Part shown: positions 63,936 to 64,000 of the stretch, one piece after another
Layout of the letters: the number at the start of each line of letters is the position of its first letter
Position numbering within the stretch: the first letter of the stretch is position 1
Notes under the pieces: model-generated
What the model saw: the letters and a program-made list of their open reading frames with translations, nothing else
Told to the model about the DNA's origin: nothing
Database searches by the model: none
Program-made: the position numbers and the translations under genes
Assembly: GCA_009684515.1 (NCBI GenBank)
Contig: WKKS01000012.1
Coordinates: 1-64,000, forward strand
Length of the DNA: 64,000 nucleotides
Direction: 5' to 3'
DNA from: Geobacter sp.
GTDB lineage: Bacteria; Desulfobacterota; Desulfuromonadia; Geobacterales; Pseudopelobacteraceae

Positions 63936-64000
63936 CGGTTTGTTGTAGATTCTTTATTCGATTGAATTAATTGCGTTTTGCACTATACTAGCAAATCAGC

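Noticed and set aside
1-64000. CRISPR array, transposase, phage genes or rRNA operon
   Set aside because: No regularly spaced repeats, no transposase or integrase motifs and no rRNA sequence were seen in the window.

Overview
The window reads as a chromosomal segment of a Geobacter-type bacterium (Desulfuromonadota/Geobacterales, moderate GC). The basis is the rpsU-yqeY-cvpA-dnaG-rpoD block, a hemerythrin-tailed chemoreceptor, a cytochrome c/CopD/b5-like membrane fusion, a candidate sigma-54 promoter, many two-component and HDOD signalling proteins, a split methylmalonyl-CoA mutase subunit with MeaB, and cobalt uptake under a cobalamin riboswitch. The genus is an inference. No prophage, insertion sequence, rRNA operon or CRISPR array is visible; the only accessory-looking module is a HicAB toxin-antitoxin pair.

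Layout. 0-8.2 kb: rubrerythrin-like protein (-), then a + strand run of PPDK regulatory protein, orphan OmpR-type regulator, DegP-type protease, polyferredoxin, RdgC-like protein, obgE and proB. 8.2-14.3 kb (-): rpsU, yqeY, cvpA, dnaG, rpoD and a secreted repeat protein. 14.4-21.5 kb (-): glyQ, glyS, chemoreceptor, hisH, hisA, hisF, hisE. 21.6-22.6 kb: two paralogous small membrane proteins behind a sigma-54-like promoter. 22.6-31.6 kb: cysM (-), then prmA, rsmE, a zinc-ribbon protein, mutL, miaA, hfq, an AI-2E family permease and a radical-SAM PDZ protein (+). 31.6-38.3 kb: mixed genes (heme fusion protein, MscS, panE, threonine aldolase, L,D-transpeptidase, hemB). 38.5-43.3 kb: OmpA-type protein (+), then (-) RNase P RNA and its neighbours, a Nif3-type protein and a CAT-anticodon tRNA. 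43.3-46 kb (-): ytxH, larA-like, queF and an EF-P variant carrying the YeiP/EfpL loop. 46.1-51.5 kb (-): a five-gene signalling cluster. 51.6-54.6 kb: a large glutamate dehydrogenase (-). 54.7-60 kb (+): cobA, methylmalonyl-CoA mutase B12 subunit, cobalamin riboswitch, cbiMNQO and hldD. 60-64 kb (+): hicAB, a 720-residue unknown protein and meaB.

Functional threads. Cobalt import, cobalamin adenosylation, a B12-binding mutase subunit and the mutase chaperone MeaB all lie in the last 10 kb and fit propionyl/methylmalonyl-CoA metabolism. The heptose epimerase gene hldD overlaps cbiO and could fall under the same riboswitch. HicAB and the following unknown gene have promoters built from the same parts, suggesting HicB may control both. 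Start codons were often moved downstream of the longest reading frame where a Shine-Dalgarno sequence, an overlap with the preceding stop, or family convention required it; each entry says so.
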